Positions 1-6,504 of a stretch of 9,707 bases of DNA are shown piece by piece. Numbering within the stretch: position 1 is the first letter of the stretch; the number at the start of each line of letters is the position of its first letter. A program made the translations under genes and the position numbers. Where the stretch lies: the NCBI GenBank assembly GCA_002421865.1, contig DISE01000015.1, forward strand, positions 8,770 to 18,476, in the 5' to 3' direction. The notes under the pieces were generated by a model. The model worked only from the letters and a program-made list of their open reading frames with translations. It did not search any database and had not been told where the DNA came from. The DNA comes from Castellaniella sp. UBA6218 (GTDB taxonomy: Bacteria; Pseudomonadota; Gammaproteobacteria; Burkholderiales; Burkholderiaceae_B).

Positions 1-309
1 ATCATCGTGCGCAACTCCATCCTGCTGGTGGACTTCATCCTGATGCGCCTGCGCGAAGGGTCCGGCTTCGCGCAGGCCGTCGTGGAATCGGCGGCCACCC
101 GCGCCCAGCCCATTCTGCTCACCGGTCTGGCCGCAATGCTGGGGGCCTTCTTCATCCTCGACGATCCGATCTTCAGCGGCCTGGCGATCGCCCTGATCTC
201 AGGCATCGCCGTCTCCACGGCGCTGACGCTGCTGATCATCCCGATCCTGTTCTTCAGCGCCTTCCGCAAGCGCGCCCACACCCTCGTCCCTCAAGGAGAC
301 CCCTCATGA
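1..309 (+). CDS. RND efflux pump inner-membrane subunit, C-terminal part (partial)
   Basis: This is the last 102 codons of a proton-driven RND transporter (AcrB/HAE1-like); the 5' part lies outside the window. The frame is open from base 1 and starts with IIVRNSILLVDF, which matches the transmembrane helix 10 signature of RND pumps (KNAILxVxF in AcrB). It continues with the RxxPILLTGLAAMLG segment that precedes helix 11, then a last hydrophobic helix and a short basic cytoplasmic tail (FRKRAH). The position held by the proton-relay lysine of AcrB helix 10 is an arginine here (codon 4). Its stop overlaps the next start as ATGA, so it is cotranscribed with the DUF2892, TolC and SQR genes downstream. 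A periplasmic adaptor gene would be expected upstream. The pump substrate cannot be read from this fragment. The family is sure; HAE1 rather than heavy-metal type is likely. Confidence 0.9.
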   Translation: MIVRNSILLVDFILMRLREGSGFAQAVVESAATRAQPILLTGLAAMLGAFFILDDPIFSGLAIALISGIAVSTALTLLIIPILFFSAFRKRAHTLVPQGDPS

Positions 310-515
310 CTTCCTGGCAACTCGTCCGCGTCTTCGCGGGCCTCTTCATCCTGCTGTCGCTGCTGCTGGGCGCCCCCGCCAGCCCCTGGTTCCACAATCA
401 GTGGTGGCTGGCCTTCACGGCGTTCGTCGGCCTGAACATGCTGCAAAGCGGCGTCACGAAATGGTGCCTGCTGGAGCGCATCATGCATCGCCTGGGCGCG
501 CGTCGGGGCGAGTGA
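306..515 (+). CDS. DUF2892 (YgaP-type) small inner-membrane protein
   Basis: This 69-residue protein has two hydrophobic segments (about 7-22 and 33-47) and the DUF2892 pattern: an N-terminal R(V/I) followed by G-x-x-x-L, a WW motif at 33-34, then NMLQSGVTKWC (residues 44-54) with a conserved Asn, Gln-Ser, Thr and Cys54. DUF2892 is the membrane part of E. coli YgaP, where it is fused to a rhodanese, and it recurs in sulfur-related loci, so its place four genes before an SQR fits. The start has a good AAGGAG Shine-Dalgarno at 293-298 and sits in the ATGA overlap with the RND gene; the stop overlaps the TolC start as TGATG. Such tight coupling suggests stoichiometric translation with the pump. 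Its function is unknown; a role as pump accessory or sulfane-sulfur carrier at the membrane is inference. Confidence 0.88.
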   Translation: MTSWQLVRVFAGLFILLSLLLGAPASPWFHNQWWLAFTAFVGLNMLQSGVTKWCLLERIMHRLGARRGE

Positions 516-1957
516 TGGCGCCGCGCACCGACAGGCCGCCGCAGCGGCGGCGCCCGCGTCCCGCCGTGCTCGCGCTGGCGGCCGCGCTGACGCTGGCCTG
601 CGCGCCGGGCGCCGGCGCGACCGACCTGCTCCAGGCCTGGGAGGCCGCGCGGACGCACGACCCGGAACTCGCCGCGGCCCGCCAGGGCCTGCTGGCAGGC
701 CAGGCGCGCGCCGACCAGGCCGACAGTCTCTGGCGCCCCACCCTGGAGGCCCAGGCTTCCGTAGGGCGCGCGACTCAGGAAAGTCAGACCCGGGGCGCCC
801 GCTTCGCGGCGGCCGGGCTCGGCGCCATGGACGGGGCCGATTTCGACACATCGATCCGCAACGGCTCCCGGTCTGAATACGGCATTCAGTTGCGCCAGCC
901 CCTGATCGACCTGGGGCGCGATGCCCAGGCGCGGCAACTGCGCCATGCCTCCATGAGGGCCGAAGCCGCCTGGACCATTGCCGAACAGCAGGCTGCGCTG
1001 CGCATCGCCCGCCGCTATTTCGATGTCCTGACGGGCATGCGGCGGCTCGACGTGCTGCAATCCCAGAAACGCGCCGTGGAGCGGCTGCTGGCGCAGGCAC
1101 GGGCCCGCTACCGGGCCGGAGACGCTTCCATCCTCGACACGCATGAAGCCGAAGCCAGGCTGGGGCAGATCGACTCCCAGGTGGACCTGGCCGCCACACG
1201 GCTGGAACTGGCCCGTGCCGCCTTCACCCAGGCCTCGGGCCTGCCGGCCAAGGGACTCGCGCCGCTGCGTGAAGACGCTCCCGAACTCACCGCCCCGCCG
1301 GACCAGCCGCTGCCGGCCTGGCTGGACCGGGTCGGCAAGGCCAGTCCCGAAATGCGCCAGGCGCTGGAGACGGCGGCCATGGCCGCCGAACACGCCGAGG
1401 GGCTGCGCGCCATCGCCCAGCCCACGCTGAACCTGGTCGGCGCGGCGGGCCGCACGCACCTGAGCGGTGCCGGACAGTACGGAGACGCGGGCTACGCGGC
1501 GACACAATGGTCCGTCGGCCTGGAATTGCGAATCCCCCTGTATACGGGCGGCATGCGCGACGCCCGTTATCGCGAGGCGCTGGCGGAACGCGATGGCGCG
1601 CGCTTCCAGATCGCGACGACGCAGCAGCGCCTGGAGTTGCGGACCCAGGCCGCATGGCTGAGCCTGGACACGGGGCCGGCCCGCATCCGTGCTTTACGCC
1701 AGGCGCGGGAAGCCAGCGCGGCGCGACGCGACGCGACCCGCCTGGGTGTCGAGGCGGGCGACCGCACTCAGCTGGACCTGCTGGACGCCGAGCAAGCCCT
1801 GGCGCAATCTGAACTGGATCTCCATCAGGCCCTGGCCGACCTCGTCATCGACCGGCTCGAACTTCAAGCGCTGGCCGCGGGCCTGAACCCGCATGAACTG
1901 GCCTCGGCCAACTGCGTCCTGGCTGGCGCGCGCTGCCCCGAAAAGGGTGGCGGATGA
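515..1957 (+). CDS. TolC-family outer-membrane efflux channel
   Basis: This 480-residue outer-membrane factor would complete a tripartite pump with the RND protein upstream. The start at 515 is chosen over an in-frame ATG at 401 because it forms a TGATG overlap with the DUF2892 stop and exposes a clear signal peptide: an Arg-rich n-region (residues 4-15), hydrophobic core 17-28 and probable AGA|TD cleavage near residue 35. The mature part opens with the TolC-like DLLQAWEAARTHDPELAAAR, and the two-fold repeat of long helical hairpins and beta segments typical of OEP domains follows (including a QLRQPLIDLGRDAQ segment in the first half and LRIPLYTGG in the second). The length is usual for the family. 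The C-terminal tail has two cysteines (467 and 474) and ends in a Gly-rich run. SQR follows after 24 bp, probably in the same transcript. Confidence 0.93.
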   Translation: MAPRTDRPPQRRRPRPAVLALAAALTLACAPGAGATDLLQAWEAARTHDPELAAARQGLLAGQARADQADSLWRPTLEAQASVGRATQESQTRGARFAAAGLGAMDGADFDTSIRNGSRSEYGIQLRQPLIDLGRDAQARQLRHASMRAEAAWTIAEQQAALRIARRYFDVLTGMRRLDVLQSQKRAVERLLAQARARYRAGDASILDTHEAEARLGQIDSQVDLAATRLELARAAFTQASGLPAKGLAPLREDAPELTAPPDQPLPAWLDRVGKASPEMRQALETAAMAAEHAEGLRAIAQPTLNLVGAAGRTHLSGAGQYGDAGYAATQWSVGLELRIPLYTGGMRDARYREALAERDGARFQIATTQQRLELRTQAAWLSLDTGPARIRALRQAREASAARRDATRLGVEAGDRTQLDLLDAEQALAQSELDLHQALADLVIDRLELQALAAGLNPHELASANCVLAGARCPEKGGG

Positions 1958-1981
1958 CCCCACACACAAGGAGACAGGGCC

Positions 1982-3256
1982 ATGGCACATATCGTCATCA
2001 TGGGAGCCGGCCTCGGTGGCCTGCCGGCCGCTTACGAGATCCGGGAAAGGCTGGGCTCCGGACACCGGATCACGGTCGTCAATGCGACCGATCATTTCCA
2101 GTTCGTCCCGTCCAATCCGTGGGTCGCCGTGGGCTGGCGCACACGGGCCGCCGTGACGCTGGACATCTCACCGCCGCTGCGCAATAAAGACATCGACTTC
2201 ATCGCGAAACGCGTGACGGGCATCGACGCGGACACCCGCACGCTGACGCTGGACGGCGGCGCGTCGCTCCAGTACGACTACCTGGTCATCGCCACGGGGC
2301 CGAAGCTGGCCTTCGACGAAGTGCCCGGCGCCGGACCCATCGATGGCCACACCCATTCGATCTGCACGCTGGAACACGCCGAGGCATGGTGGGCGGATTA
2401 TCAGGAATTCCTGAAGGCCCCCGGCCCCCTCGTCATCGGCGCCATGCCGGGCGCGAGCTGTTTCGGTCCCGCCTATGAATTCGCCTTCATCGTCGCCGCC
2501 GATCTGCGCCGGCGCAAGCTGCGCAACCGGGTGCCCATGACCTTCGTGACCAGCGAACCCTACGTCGGCCACATGGGTCTTGGGGGCGTGGGCGACAGCC
2601 GCGGCATGCTCGAGAGCGATTTCCGCAACCAGGACATCCGGTGGATCGTCAACGCCAGGACGACCCGGGTGGAGGCCGGCAAGATGTTCGTCACCGAGGT
2701 GGATGAGAACGGCGAAGCGCGCAAGGCGCACGAACTGCCGTTCAAGATGGCCATGATGCTGCCGGCCTTCAGGGGTGTGGACGCCGTGGCCGCGGTACCC
2801 GGCCTGTGCAACCCGCGCGGCTTCGTGTTGGTCGACGAGCATCAGCGCAGCAAACAATACCCGGCGATTTTCGCCGCGGGCGTCTGTGTGGCGATCCCGC
2901 CGGTGGAGACCACCCCCGTGCCCACCGGAGCGCCCAAGACCGGCTACATGATCGAAACCATGGTCAGCGCCATCGCCCACAACATCGCGGCGGATCTGGC
3001 GGGCGGACCGGCGACCGCCAGGGCCACCTGGAACGCCATCTGTCTGGCGGACATGGGCGACACCGGCGCCGCTTTCGTGGCGCTGCCCCAGATTCCTCCC
3101 CGCAATGTCAACTGGTTCATCAAAGGAAAATGGGTCCACCTGGCCAAGGTGGCGTTCGAAAAATATTTCATGCGCAAGATGCGGCAGGGCACCGCCGAGC
3201 CGATCTACGAGAAATACGTGCTCAAGGCGCTGGGCATCACCCGTCTCGAGAAATAG
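1982..3256 (+). CDS. sqr: Sulfide:quinone oxidoreductase, type I (flavoprotein)
   Basis: This 424-residue FAD enzyme oxidises sulfide to polysulfide or sulfane sulfur and passes electrons to the membrane quinone pool, acting as a monotopic protein on the inner membrane. The N-terminus holds the dinucleotide fold GAGLGG (8-13), then FVPSNPWVAVGW (41-52) and the second flavin motif YLVIATGPKL (100-109). Three cysteines sit where the catalytic ones of Acidithiobacillus ferrooxidans SQR (128, 160, 356) are expected: Cys128 (SICTL), Cys160 (GASCFGPAYEF) and Cys354 (NAICLADMGD). EHQRSKQYPAIFAAG (286-300) and TPVPTGAPKTGYMIE (311-325) are strongly family-like. The C-terminal WVHLAKVAFEKYFMRKM (384-400) is the amphipathic membrane and quinone-side region. 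An AAGGAG site (1968-1973) supports the start. All catalytic parts are intact, so an active enzyme is expected. Unlike many sqr loci, no persulfide dioxygenase is next to it. Confidence 0.96.
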   Translation: MAHIVIMGAGLGGLPAAYEIRERLGSGHRITVVNATDHFQFVPSNPWVAVGWRTRAAVTLDISPPLRNKDIDFIAKRVTGIDADTRTLTLDGGASLQYDYLVIATGPKLAFDEVPGAGPIDGHTHSICTLEHAEAWWADYQEFLKAPGPLVIGAMPGASCFGPAYEFAFIVAADLRRRKLRNRVPMTFVTSEPYVGHMGLGGVGDSRGMLESDFRNQDIRWIVNARTTRVEAGKMFVTEVDENGEARKAHELPFKMAMMLPAFRGVDAVAAVPGLCNPRGFVLVDEHQRSKQYPAIFAAGVCVAIPPVETTPVPTGAPKTGYMIETMVSAIAHNIAADLAGGPATARATWNAICLADMGDTGAAFVALPQIPPRNVNWFIKGKWVHLAKVAFEKYFMRKMRQGTAEPIYEKYVLKALGITRLEK

Positions 3257-3259
3257 CGA

Positions 3260-3430
3260 TCAGAACGTCGAGGCGCAATGCCCGCCGCTGGGGGCCACAC
3301 CCGAACCCGCCGCGATCAGCGGCGGTTCGGCGCGCACGTTGACCGGCGCGCTGTGCGTCCAGTCCCAGGCGAAAAAACCCACGAGCACGATCCAGAAGAC
3401 GGCGGCCAGAAAACGGACACGATCACGCAT
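3260..3430 (-). CDS. Small single-span membrane protein (56 aa), unrecognised
   Basis: I found this gene by translating the gap between the SQR stop and the YeeE stop. It encodes 56 residues: MRDRVR, a hydrophobic stretch (about 7-22, FLAAVFWIVLVGFFAW), then DWTHSAPVNV and a Gly/Ala/Pro-rich tail with a single Cys52 (GGHCASTF). By the positive-inside rule the N-terminus is cytoplasmic and the tail periplasmic. A perfect AGGAG site (3436-3440) stands 5 nt before the ATG and overlaps the YeeE stop codon, so it is probably translated as the third gene of the rhodanese-YeeE operon. Its stop is only 3 bp from the convergent SQR stop. I recognise no family. The lone cysteine on the predicted periplasmic side could be an accessory sulfur-binding residue of the transporter, but that is speculation. 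The strong hairpin inside it means part of the region may also serve as a terminator. Confidence 0.7.
   Translation of the reverse strand: MRDRVRFLAAVFWIVLVGFFAWDWTHSAPVNVRAEPPLIAAGSGVAPSGGHCASTF
3301..3330. terminator. Strong hairpin between converging operons (candidate terminator)
   Basis: The arms CCGAACCCGCCGC and GCGGCGGTTCGG pair over 12 bp with one bulged C and a 5-nt loop (GATCA). The hairpin lies 44 bp past the SQR stop, and inside the coding sequence of the 56-residue protein on the other strand. No U-tract follows on either strand, so it is not a classical intrinsic terminator; it may instead stop read-through with Rho or protect the 3' end of the sqr transcript. Confidence 0.4.
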
Positions 3431-3435
3431 GGCGG

Positions 3436-3440
3436 CTCCT
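3436..3440 (-). promoter_or_regulatory. Ribosome binding site for the 56-residue protein
   Basis: AGGAG on the - strand, 5 nt before the ATG at 3430 and overlapping the stop codon (TAG, 3439-3441) of the YeeE gene. It decides that the small frame is a real, probably translationally coupled gene. Confidence 0.65.
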
Positions 3441-4518
3441 AAAAGGCGTAGCGGCGGCGCACGCGCACGCCGATCAGGGATCCCAGGAAAGCCATGGGCA
3501 CCCAGATCCAGCCGTGCAGGCTGCCGGTGGAAATCCCGCTGACCATGGCGCCGATGTTGCAGCCAAAGGCAAGCCGCGAACTATAGCCCAGCAGCAGACC
3601 TGCGGCCAGGCCCACGGCCCATTGCGCCCCGTTCATGGGTTTGGCGGCGGCTGCCGGCTTGCCCGCCGCAACCCACAGTGCGCCCGCAAGGATGCCGATG
3701 TTGGTGATCGAGGTCACATCCAGAAAGACAGACTGCGCGAGCGTCGCCGCATTGACCGGCTCGCTCCAGAAGGCATTTGCAGACGGATCGAACAGGTGCG
3801 CGGCCGCCGCGATCTTGGCGGCCCACAGACCGAAGCCATAGACGATGCCCCAGGGCTGGCCGGCGATCACCAGGTTCAGGACCGCCAGCGCCGCCAGCAG
3901 CACGGCGCCCCACAGCAGCTTGCGATTCCACAGAGGTGCCGAGCGTCCAGCCCAGCGCACCACCCCGACACCGACCAGGACCAGGCCGGCCAGCGTCATC
4001 AGCAGCGCCACAGGTGCGCCGAAATGCGTCACCAGGCCATAGGGCGGCAAGGCGCCCAGGGCCAGCCAGCGGTCCAGGGTGGCCGAGCCCAGGAAACTCC
4101 CGATCGCGAACAGCGGCAAGATCGCCATGTTCAGCGGAATGCCCAGGCCCGCCTTGTACAGGGTGCCCGAACCGCAGCCGTCGGCGACCTGCATGCAGGC
4201 CCCGAAGACGAAGGCGCCGACGATCAGGCTGACGCTGGGAGGACCCAGGGCGGCCGCCAGGTCGGTCGGATAGGCGGCCAGCAGGGGCATGGACACCGCC
4301 GCCGCGATCGCCAGCAACACCAGTTGCGCCAGCACACCGGACGGGTCGCGCTGCTCGATCAGCCGCCGCCATCCGGTGGTGAAGCCGAAACGCGCGCCCG
4401 CCAGCACCGCGCCCAGTCCGATACCGACCAGGAACAGCAGCGCCTGGCGCAAGGCCACCGACCAGGCGAGAAAAACACAGAATGCGAAGATCAGGACCGC
4501 GAGAGGGAGTCGTTTCAT
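3439..4518 (-). CDS. YeeE/YedE-family sulfur-compound (thiosulfate-type) transporter
   Basis: This 359-residue polytopic inner-membrane protein has about nine or ten hydrophobic segments and the YeeE architecture of two related halves. The first half has GARFGFTTGW (41-50) and FGACMQVADGCGSGTLYK (105-122) with Cys108 and Cys115. The second half has SRLAFGCNIGAMVSGISTGS (314-333) with Cys320, then HGWIWVPMAFLGS (335-347). In the characterised thiosulfate transporter TsuA (YeeE), such pore cysteines hand the substrate along, so thiosulfate or a related sulfane-sulfur compound is the likely cargo. The length matches the long YeeE form. It starts 8 bp after the rhodanese stop with only a weak ribosome site, which suggests translational coupling. 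The usual partner YeeD (TusA-like, CPxP) is not adjacent; a 56-residue membrane protein follows instead. The family is sure; the exact substrate is inferred. Confidence 0.92.
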   Translation of the reverse strand: MKRLPLAVLIFAFCVFLAWSVALRQALLFLVGIGLGAVLAGARFGFTTGWRRLIEQRDPSGVLAQLVLLAIAAAVSMPLLAAYPTDLAAALGPPSVSLIVGAFVFGACMQVADGCGSGTLYKAGLGIPLNMAILPLFAIGSFLGSATLDRWLALGALPPYGLVTHFGAPVALLMTLAGLVLVGVGVVRWAGRSAPLWNRKLLWGAVLLAALAVLNLVIAGQPWGIVYGFGLWAAKIAAAAHLFDPSANAFWSEPVNAATLAQSVFLDVTSITNIGILAGALWVAAGKPAAAAKPMNGAQWAVGLAAGLLLGYSSRLAFGCNIGAMVSGISTGSLHGWIWVPMAFLGSLIGVRVRRRYAF

Positions 4519-4526
4519 GCGTCAGC

Positions 4527-5498
4527 TCAGCCGAACACGCCCTTCAACTTGTCCAGGATCTGGCTGCCCCGGCCGGGCACATGTTCCATCGGCCGGTTCG
4601 GGTCCTGGGACCATTCGGCCATCGATTCGGGGTACAGCCGCACGTTCTTCTGACCGACGACCTCGGACAACGCGAACCAGTCGGTGGCCGCCCAATGGCC
4701 GGTATTGCAGAACGAGATCGTTTCGGATTTCGGGTCGGGCAGGAGTTCGGCGGCGATCTTGCGGGCCTCGTCCGACGAAACGAAAATCGAGGTGCCGGGT
4801 TTGAACCAGCGGCCGTTTTCGACATTGACCGCGCCCTGGATCGTGCCGGGCACCTGCGCCGTCGGCGCCTTGACCTTGCCCAGATAGAAATCCAGCGGCC
4901 GGGCGTCCACCAGCCGGACCTGGGGATTGCCGACCTGCGCGGCCACCTGAGCGGTAGTGGCGATGATGGATTCGTCCAGCTTCGGCTCGAAGGCCGTCGC
5001 GGCGACCGAGGGCGCCGCCTGGTCCCGCGGCAGGCCGGCGTCCGTCCAGGCCTTCAGCCCGCCGTTCAGGACGGACAGTTCTTTGAGGCCCAGGTATTTC
5101 AAGGTCCAGTACACCCGCGCCGAGGCGCCGAAGTCGGTGCCGTCGGCACCCGACGAGACCACCACCGCGTGCGTGCCCTGGTCGACGCCCAGACCGCGCA
5201 CCAGCCGCGTCAGCCTGTCCAGCGGCGGCAACTGGCCGGGATTGTCCGCCGGCCCGCGCCATTGGCCATAAGGTGCCGACACCGCGCCGGGGATGTGGCC
5301 GGCGGCATACGCGTCCGGCGGCCGGATGTCGATGACCCGCACCGACGGCTGCTGCCGGACGGCGTCGAGCTCGGCCGGCGTCAGCAGCGGCTGGGCCGAC
5401 CAGGCGGCCGATGAGGCCCCGAAAGCCAGGAGAAGCGCCCCCAGGCGCGCGGACAGGGATTTCATGACGATGCCTTTTGGAAATAAGGAAGCGATCAT
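4527..5498 (-). CDS. Exported two-domain rhodanese (thiosulfate sulfurtransferase type)
   Basis: This 323-residue protein has a signal peptide (MKSLSARLGALLLAFGASSA from residue 12, predicted cleavage near WSA|QP at 35) and two rhodanese domains (about 38-160 and 175-305), so it should act in the periplasm. The first domain has RVIDIRPPDAYAAGHIPGA (54-72) but only Ser in its active loop, as expected for the structural domain. The second has RLVDARPLDFYLG (195-207) and the catalytic loop CNTGHWA with Cys264, the only cysteine. It would transfer sulfane sulfur from thiosulfate or a polysulfide to an acceptor. The start at 5498 has a GGGAG site at good spacing; an internal ATG at 5465 would give a more standard signal peptide, so either is possible. 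It heads the operon with YeeE, and an AT-rich gap of 94 bp upstream could hold a promoter. Donor and acceptor are not known. Confidence 0.92.
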   Translation of the reverse strand: MIASLFPKGIVMKSLSARLGALLLAFGASSAAWSAQPLLTPAELDAVRQQPSVRVIDIRPPDAYAAGHIPGAVSAPYGQWRGPADNPGQLPPLDRLTRLVRGLGVDQGTHAVVVSSGADGTDFGASARVYWTLKYLGLKELSVLNGGLKAWTDAGLPRDQAAPSVAATAFEPKLDESIIATTAQVAAQVGNPQVRLVDARPLDFYLGKVKAPTAQVPGTIQGAVNVENGRWFKPGTSIFVSSDEARKIAAELLPDPKSETISFCNTGHWAATDWFALSEVVGQKNVRLYPESMAEWSQDPNRPMEHVPGRGSQILDKLKGVFG

Positions 5499-5503
5499 TC
5501 ATT

Positions 5504-5508
5504 CTCCC
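5504..5508 (-). promoter_or_regulatory. Ribosome binding site for the rhodanese (start at 5498)
   Basis: GGGAG on the - strand with a 5-nt spacer to the ATG at 5498-5496. It favours this start over the in-frame ATG at 5465, before which only a weak AAGG occurs. Confidence 0.45.
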
Positions 5509-5592
5509 AGATTCGATCGCACTGCAAGCGATACTTATAAAACGTCAGGTTATATGGGATGCCGGCGGCGCGCGAACCTTGCCGCGCGATGC

Positions 5593-6492
5593 TCAGGCCC
5601 GCAGCGGACCGGCGAGGTTGGCGGGAATCACCTGAATCACCCGGGCGGCGCTGTCGGTGGCGGCGGCCAGCGCTTCCATCGGCGCGGCCCCGCCGGCCCA
5701 GGCATGGACGAAGGCGGAAGCGAAGGCGTCGCCCGCTCCGATGGTGGACGTCGGAACCACGATCCGCGCGGGATGAAAATGACCCTGTTCGCCATCATGG
5801 AACAGGGCACCGCCCTGCCCCAGCGTCACCAGGACGGACTGGCCCGGCCGACGCAGCAGACGCCGGGCCAGGTCCCGGGCGATGTCGGGCCCGGGGGCGT
5901 CCGTGTCCAGGGACACGTCGCCGCACAGCAGAGCGGCTTCGCGGGCGTTGACGCACAGCAGATCAGCCCGTTCCCAGAGGCCGCGCAGGGCGCGGGGATC
6001 GGCAAGCTGGCGCGCGCCGGGCGTCACCACCAGCCGGTGGCGGGACGCAGTCATGCGCGCCAGGGCCTGTTCCAGCCAGGCCTGGGACTCCAGCGACAGT
6101 CCCGTCACATAGACGACGTCCGCCGTCTCCAGACCGGGGAAGCCCTGTTCCCCGACCCAGGTGCTGGCGCCGCGCTGCGCGTAGGCGCGCGCCGCGCCGG
6201 TGTCGTCCACCATCACCACGGCCTTGCCGGTGGGCAGCGCGTGATCGGGGATGGCGGCCTGGATGCCATGGCGCCGGAGGATGTCCCGCAGCAGGTCGCC
6301 TTCCAGATCGCGGCCCACGCAGGCATGGACGGTGACATGGGCGCCGCGCGCGGCCACGTTCAGCGCGGCGTTCACCGCGCCCCCGCCCGCGTACAGGCCG
6401 ATGTGCTCCACGTCCTGCTTGGCGGCGCGCATGGGCTGGACGCGGGACACGACGATGTCGACAATGGCCGCGCCGATGGTGGTGAATTGCAT
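5593..6492 (-). CDS. PfkB/ribokinase-family sugar or nucleoside kinase
   Basis: This 299-residue cytosolic kinase would phosphorylate a hydroxyl of a sugar, nucleoside or related compound with ATP. The PfkB signature 1 region is GGGAVNAALNVAARG (36-50) followed by ACVGRDLEGD (57-66). NAREAALLCG (182-191) is the NxxE magnesium/phosphate motif. The signature 2 region is STIGAGDAFASAF (249-261), with GAGD as anion hole and Asp255 as catalytic base. The length is usual for ribokinase-type members. The substrate cannot be told from the sequence. It begins 12 bp after the stop of the LysR-type gene with a poor ribosome site, so it is probably cotranscribed and coupled with the regulator. The LysR protein may therefore link to a sugar or nucleoside signal, which is inference. 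No clear terminator follows its stop. Confidence 0.92.
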   Translation of the reverse strand: MQFTTIGAAIVDIVVSRVQPMRAAKQDVEHIGLYAGGGAVNAALNVAARGAHVTVHACVGRDLEGDLLRDILRRHGIQAAIPDHALPTGKAVVMVDDTGAARAYAQRGASTWVGEQGFPGLETADVVYVTGLSLESQAWLEQALARMTASRHRLVVTPGARQLADPRALRGLWERADLLCVNAREAALLCGDVSLDTDAPGPDIARDLARRLLRRPGQSVLVTLGQGGALFHDGEQGHFHPARIVVPTSTIGAGDAFASAFVHAWAGGAAPMEALAAATDSAARVIQVIPANLAGPLRA

Positions 6493-6504
6493 GGATCTGT
6501 CCGC

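Noticed and set aside
401..514. 38-codon N-terminal extension of the TolC-type gene
   Set aside because: It runs inside the DUF2892 gene in another frame, and the signal peptide only makes sense from the ATG at 515.
587..604. Possible lipobox LTLAC in the signal peptide of the TolC-type protein
   Set aside because: The -3 residue (Thr) does not fit the lipobox well, and a normal AGA|TD cleavage followed by a TolC-like N-terminus fits better.
398..1507. Long open frame of 369 codons on the - strand opposite the TolC-type gene, and another at 291-1199
   Set aside because: They are products of high GC third positions; the + strand frame has a clear TolC-family protein, while these show no domain and no ribosome site.
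3514..4653. 379-codon open frame on the + strand opposite YeeE
   Set aside because: Low-complexity Gln/Arg/Gly/His-rich translation typical of the antisense of a hydrophobic GC-rich gene; YeeE motifs on the - strand are unmistakable.
5561..5592. Possible terminator after the PfkB kinase
   Set aside because: Only short 5-bp GC pairings are possible, with no T-run.
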